A stretch of 64,000 nucleotides of DNA from an uncultured Kordiimonas sp. (GTDB lineage Bacteria; Pseudomonadota; Alphaproteobacteria; Sphingomonadales; Kordiimonadaceae). How positions within the stretch are numbered: the stretch's first letter is position 1; each line of letters starts with the position of its first letter. Below are positions 61,466 to 64,000 of the stretch, one piece after another. The stretch lies in assembly GCA_947503625.1 (NCBI GenBank), contig CANNEK010000004.1, positions 248,001 to 312,000 of the forward strand, given 5' to 3'. The notes below the pieces were generated by a model, which was given only the letters and a program-made list of their open reading frames with translations, had not been told where the DNA came from and searched no databases. The position numbers were made by a program, and so were the translations under genes.

Positions 61466-61897
61466 ATGTCCGATACAAATTCGGGGGTGAAATTGCCCAA
61501 AGGCTACATGCCATCGCAAGACGAAGAGTTCATGAATGCTAAGCAGCTTGAATATTTTCGTCGCAAGCTTCATGCGTGGAAAGATGACATTCTTAAAGAG
61601 TCCGCCGAGACGCTGCAAAATCTTCAGGAAGATAATTTACGGGAACCCGATATCGCTGATCGTGCGTCTTCAGAAACCGATTGGTCTGTTGAATTGAGGA
61701 CCAGAGATCGTCAGCGTAAACTGGTTTCGAAAATTGATTCGGCCCTCCGGCGTATTGAAGAGGGTGAATACGGTTATTGTGAAGTGACCGGGGAACCAAT
61801 CAGCCTTCGCCGTCTCGACGCCCGCCCGATTGCCACCATGACAATTGAGGCACAGGAAGCCCATGAGCGAGCAGAAAAAGTTCATCGTGACGACTAG
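61466..61897 (+). CDS. dksA: RNA polymerase-binding factor DksA
   Basis: About 143 aa from ATG 61466 (AAGGAG 6 bases upstream; GTG 61460 is possible). Coiled-coil of the first ~90 residues, then the globular region YCEVTGEPISLRRLDARPIAT. Classical DksA has four zinc cysteines; only Cys105 remains here, the others being replaced by Thr, Thr and Ala, which is usual for alphaproteobacterial DksA. It acts with ppGpp in transcription control. Downstream terminator at 61931-61952. Confidence 0.9.
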   Translation: MSDTNSGVKLPKGYMPSQDEEFMNAKQLEYFRRKLHAWKDDILKESAETLQNLQEDNLREPDIADRASSETDWSVELRTRDRQRKLVSKIDSALRRIEEGEYGYCEVTGEPISLRRLDARPIATMTIEAQEAHERAEKVHRDD

Positions 61898-61930
61898 GAT
61901 AGACTTGGATACATGAACAGAAACGAAATA

Positions 61931-61952
61931 GGGGGCCTTGGCTCCCTTTTTT
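61931..61952 (+). terminator. Terminator of dksA
   Basis: GGGGGCC / TT / GGCTCCC (one G-T pair) followed by six T. Confidence 0.85.
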
Positions 61953-61978
61953 ATTGTGTAGGAGTTTTCCGAGCGGGC

Positions 61979-62015
61979 AAAAAAAAGGCCGGCCCCATTT
62001 TTTGGGTCGCCGGCC
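61979..62015 (-). terminator. Terminator of flgH operon
   Basis: GGCCGG...CCGGCC stem with inner CCC/GGG pairs around an A/T-rich loop, and a long T-run on the minus strand (complement of 61979-61986). It ends the flgG-flgA-flgH unit. Confidence 0.9.
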
Positions 62016-62097
62016 ACTGCAAACATACCGCTGCAGAATTCAAGTTGGCTTTATTTCGGTAAGTAAGTTTCCTTAAGTAAGCACCTCCTGATTTAGT

Positions 62098-62895
62098 TTA
62101 GAACGGGAACACGATGTCATACAGCTGGGTCCCATAACGAGGCTGTTGGACATCGGTAATTTGCCCTTTACCACCGTAGGAAATTCTAGCCTCGGCGATT
62201 TGGGTGTGGGCTATTGTGTTCGTGGAAGAAATGTCTTCCGGTCTCACAATTCCTGCGAGCAGGAGCTCGCGTTTTTCAAAATTGACACGTACTTCCTGAC
62301 GGCCCTGAATAACCATGTTGCCGTTTGGCAATACGTCGGTAACGATTGCGGCGACTGTCATATTGATAGCCTCGCTACGGTTTACCGTACCGGTGCCATT
62401 GTAGGACGTTGTGGAGTCGGCGTCGACCAGTGAGCCCGCTGAGAAGGCATCTGCGCTGGCTTGATTTGCGCCAGTGCCATCGGCACCTGGTGTTCGACCA
62501 AATAGAGCACGCGGAATGGCAGCCTCAAGGCCCAGGAAATTGGTCAGTCCAGCATTCTCGGCAGTAGTTCTGGCACGCGTTGTTGTATTGCCAATCTGGG
62601 CATTGTCGGAGATGGCGATGTTGACGGTAACTATATCGCCTACACGCGCAGCACGCTGGTCCTTGAAGAAAGCGCGTGCGCCCGTGCGCCACAGTGAGTT
62701 GGCTTGATGGCGGGACGGTGTCATATCAGGCATCGGCAAGCTGATTGACCGTTGGGTCAACGGCGCTTTGATGTCCTTGATAGGTGTCATCTCCGGTGCC
62801 TTTCCAATATTGCCTACCCGATCAATGCTTCCGCAAGCAGCGAGACTGAGCAGCGCCGTACCGGCGAACATGGACTTTACGATTCTACTGTGCAT
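62098..62895 (-). CDS. flgH: Flagellar L-ring lipoprotein FlgH
   Basis: 265 aa from ATG 62895 (AGGAGA 6 bases upstream; the frame stays open to 62922). Lipobox LAAC near residue 20, then FKDQRAARVGDIVTVNIAI and a C-terminal GGKGQITDVQQPRYGTQLYDI, typical of FlgH. It forms the outer-membrane ring. Last gene of the flgG-flgA-flgH set. Confidence 0.92.
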   Translation of the reverse strand: MHSRIVKSMFAGTALLSLAACGSIDRVGNIGKAPEMTPIKDIKAPLTQRSISLPMPDMTPSRHQANSLWRTGARAFFKDQRAARVGDIVTVNIAISDNAQIGNTTTRARTTAENAGLTNFLGLEAAIPRALFGRTPGADGTGANQASADAFSAGSLVDADSTTSYNGTGTVNRSEAINMTVAAIVTDVLPNGNMVIQGRQEVRVNFEKRELLLAGIVRPEDISSTNTIAHTQIAEARISYGGKGQITDVQQPRYGTQLYDIVFPF

Positions 62896-62945
62896 GGCAA
62901 TTCTCCTGGTGTGTTCAGTCATTGTTCAAGTACCGAATTCATGGC

Positions 62946-63920
62946 TTAGCGAGAACCGAGTGTAAGCGTAGGGCCTGAGACGACTTCCACCTGACCTGCT
63001 CGGACAATTTTAGCGTCAATAGTTTGGCGTGATTTCGCGTTGACGACGCGTATTGTGTCACCGATGCCACCATTTTCGAGTGCCCGGCCACTAGTGCTTA
63101 GAACCATAGCGCCGGCACGGACCATCATTGTTACTGCATCTCCCTTGGCTACTGCCACTGGGGCAACTATATCGCTTGTTGAGAGAGGCTTGTCGGTTCG
63201 CGCTGGGCGACGCACAGTCATGCCTACCAGTTGATGGCTGCTGAGAATCGCCCGGCCATTCAAACGGTTTGCCGGATATTTGATCCAGGAAAGGTCTGAT
63301 TGCATGATAATCTCGCCTGGCAATACGCTACGGCTGAAGACGGGGATCTCGCGGACCTCCTCGACCATGCCGCTGAGGCTGAGCTTCGTTGGGATATCTC
63401 CGCCAGACGGGACGCTGAGGACTGCAGAAAACCTGTCCTTGCGCTCCGACAAACTGAAGCTTTCCACTTCAAGATCGCTTAGATCAACATCGACGGGAAC
63501 AACCAGACCAGTGCTGCGACCAAACAGGCGTATCTGGCTTTCTTCATTGGCCCCTTCTTGAATTGCCTGATCCAGAAGCATTTCGGTGACATCGCTTCCG
63601 GGGATTGTCCGGGAATACCGGACAAGACTAACCCGCTTCATATAATCGGGTTTTTCCCAATCAATGTCGTGTTTACTGGCGATACGTTGCAGGTCGTTAC
63701 CTGATATTGTTTTGGATTTGCCTGGAGCAGGGGCTTCCAGAACAATAATTCCGGCCTTGTCCCCAACGTCTTCAAACAGATCGCCAAGGGAAACAGTCCG
63801 GCCGTTCACACCGATATTCTGTTTCAGGTCAGCAGCATAACAGCCGCCAGCCAGGAGCGATGACAACAACAGCGAACTGGTGAGCGTTGCCCTTATGAAA
63901 TTCGTGTGTATGCGTCTCAT
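62946..63920 (-). CDS. flgA: P-ring assembly chaperone FlgA
   Basis: 324 aa with a signal peptide (cleavage near CYAAD). The C-terminal FlgA/SAF region holds SRSVLPGEIIMQSDLSW and GMTVRRPARTDKPLSTSDI, then GDTIRVVNAKSRQTIDAKIVRAG. FlgA helps FlgI assemble in the periplasm. The N-terminal ~120 residues are longer than in enterobacterial FlgA. It follows flgG by 13 bp. Confidence 0.9.
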   Translation of the reverse strand: MRRIHTNFIRATLTSSLLLSSLLAGGCYAADLKQNIGVNGRTVSLGDLFEDVGDKAGIIVLEAPAPGKSKTISGNDLQRIASKHDIDWEKPDYMKRVSLVRYSRTIPGSDVTEMLLDQAIQEGANEESQIRLFGRSTGLVVPVDVDLSDLEVESFSLSERKDRFSAVLSVPSGGDIPTKLSLSGMVEEVREIPVFSRSVLPGEIIMQSDLSWIKYPANRLNGRAILSSHQLVGMTVRRPARTDKPLSTSDIVAPVAVAKGDAVTMMVRAGAMVLSTSGRALENGGIGDTIRVVNAKSRQTIDAKIVRAGQVEVVSGPTLTLGSR

Positions 63921-63933
63921 TGGTCAGTCCTCA

Positions 63934-64000
63934 CTAGCGCAGGTTATTTGCTGCTTGCAGCATTTCATCAGCTGTCTGGATGACTTTTGAATTCAGTTCA
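63934..64000 (-). CDS. flgG: Distal rod protein FlgG (C-terminal end only)
   Basis: Only the last 21 codons are in the window, ending TAG at 63934-63936. The residues ELNSKVIQTADEMLQAANNL are the conserved C-terminal helix of FlgG/FlgE-type rod proteins. The rest of the gene lies beyond the window end. Confidence 0.85.
   Translation of the reverse strand, partial: ELNSKVIQTADEMLQAANNLR

Overview
The window looks like chromosome of a free-living, flagellated, aerobic alphaproteobacterium. Several families that are essentially alphaproteobacterial point there: FlaF, FlbT and FliX flagellar regulators, small (~275 aa) Caulobacter-type flagellins, a DUF2336 protein, a DUF4170 protein, a tiny aa3 cytochrome oxidase subunit IV, and a DksA that has lost most of its zinc cysteines. 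TonB receptor, TPR-sulfotransferase, TRAP and Na+/alanine transport genes suggest a marine or aquatic heterotroph, perhaps Kordiimonadales-like, but the genus cannot be fixed from the sequence alone. No rRNA, tRNA, CRISPR array, prophage or insertion sequence was seen.

Region 1 (1-4.2 kb) starts with two paralogous 30-residue membrane microproteins on the minus strand. An envelope-oriented set follows: secreted endonuclease/exonuclease/phosphatase-fold protein, MipA-like outer-membrane protein, D-Ala-D-Ala dipeptidase and an alpha/beta hydrolase with an odd nucleophile elbow. Region 2 (4.2-17 kb) is a polyamine/amino-acid module: two PuuA-like glutamine-synthetase homologues, PuuD, PuuB, a TonB receptor, an omega-aminotransferase and a threonine-dehydratase-like enzyme. 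Region 3 (17-35.8 kb) is a mosaic of housekeeping and accessory genes: oxidase subunit IV, HspQ, GcvR-like ACT protein, MlaC-like protein, cytochrome c, alanine symporter, DUF2336 gene behind a CtrA-type box, a TRAP transporter, a 931-aa membrane coiled-coil protein, an HPt/receiver/HPt phosphorelay set, alkaline phosphatase, a TonB-C protein and a MoxR/VWA pair.

Region 4 (36-58 kb) is the most distinctive part. Three flagellin genes with flaG, flaF and flbT are followed by a ~16-kb glycosylation island and then a fourth flagellin. The island encodes a TPR glycosyltransferase resembling flagellin transferase FlmG, a NeuB-type synthase without its SAF domain, an SpsF-SpsG fusion, three different ATP-grasp ligases, a methyltransferase, a split transketolase, an SDR reductase, a GH57-like protein, and PseB and PseC. 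Sigma-54-type -24/-12 elements precede all four flagellins, the TPR transferase and the split transketolase, so flagellin and sugar genes appear to be under one late-flagellar control. No PseH-type acetyltransferase is present in the island. I infer a modified nonulosonic-acid (pseudaminic-like) flagellin glycan in which ATP-grasp enzymes add unusual substituents.

Region 5 (58-64 kb) holds basal-body genes: flgI-cheL-flgN-like operon divergent from fliX-dksA, then flgG(partial)-flgA-flgH. Strong hairpin terminators separate many units.
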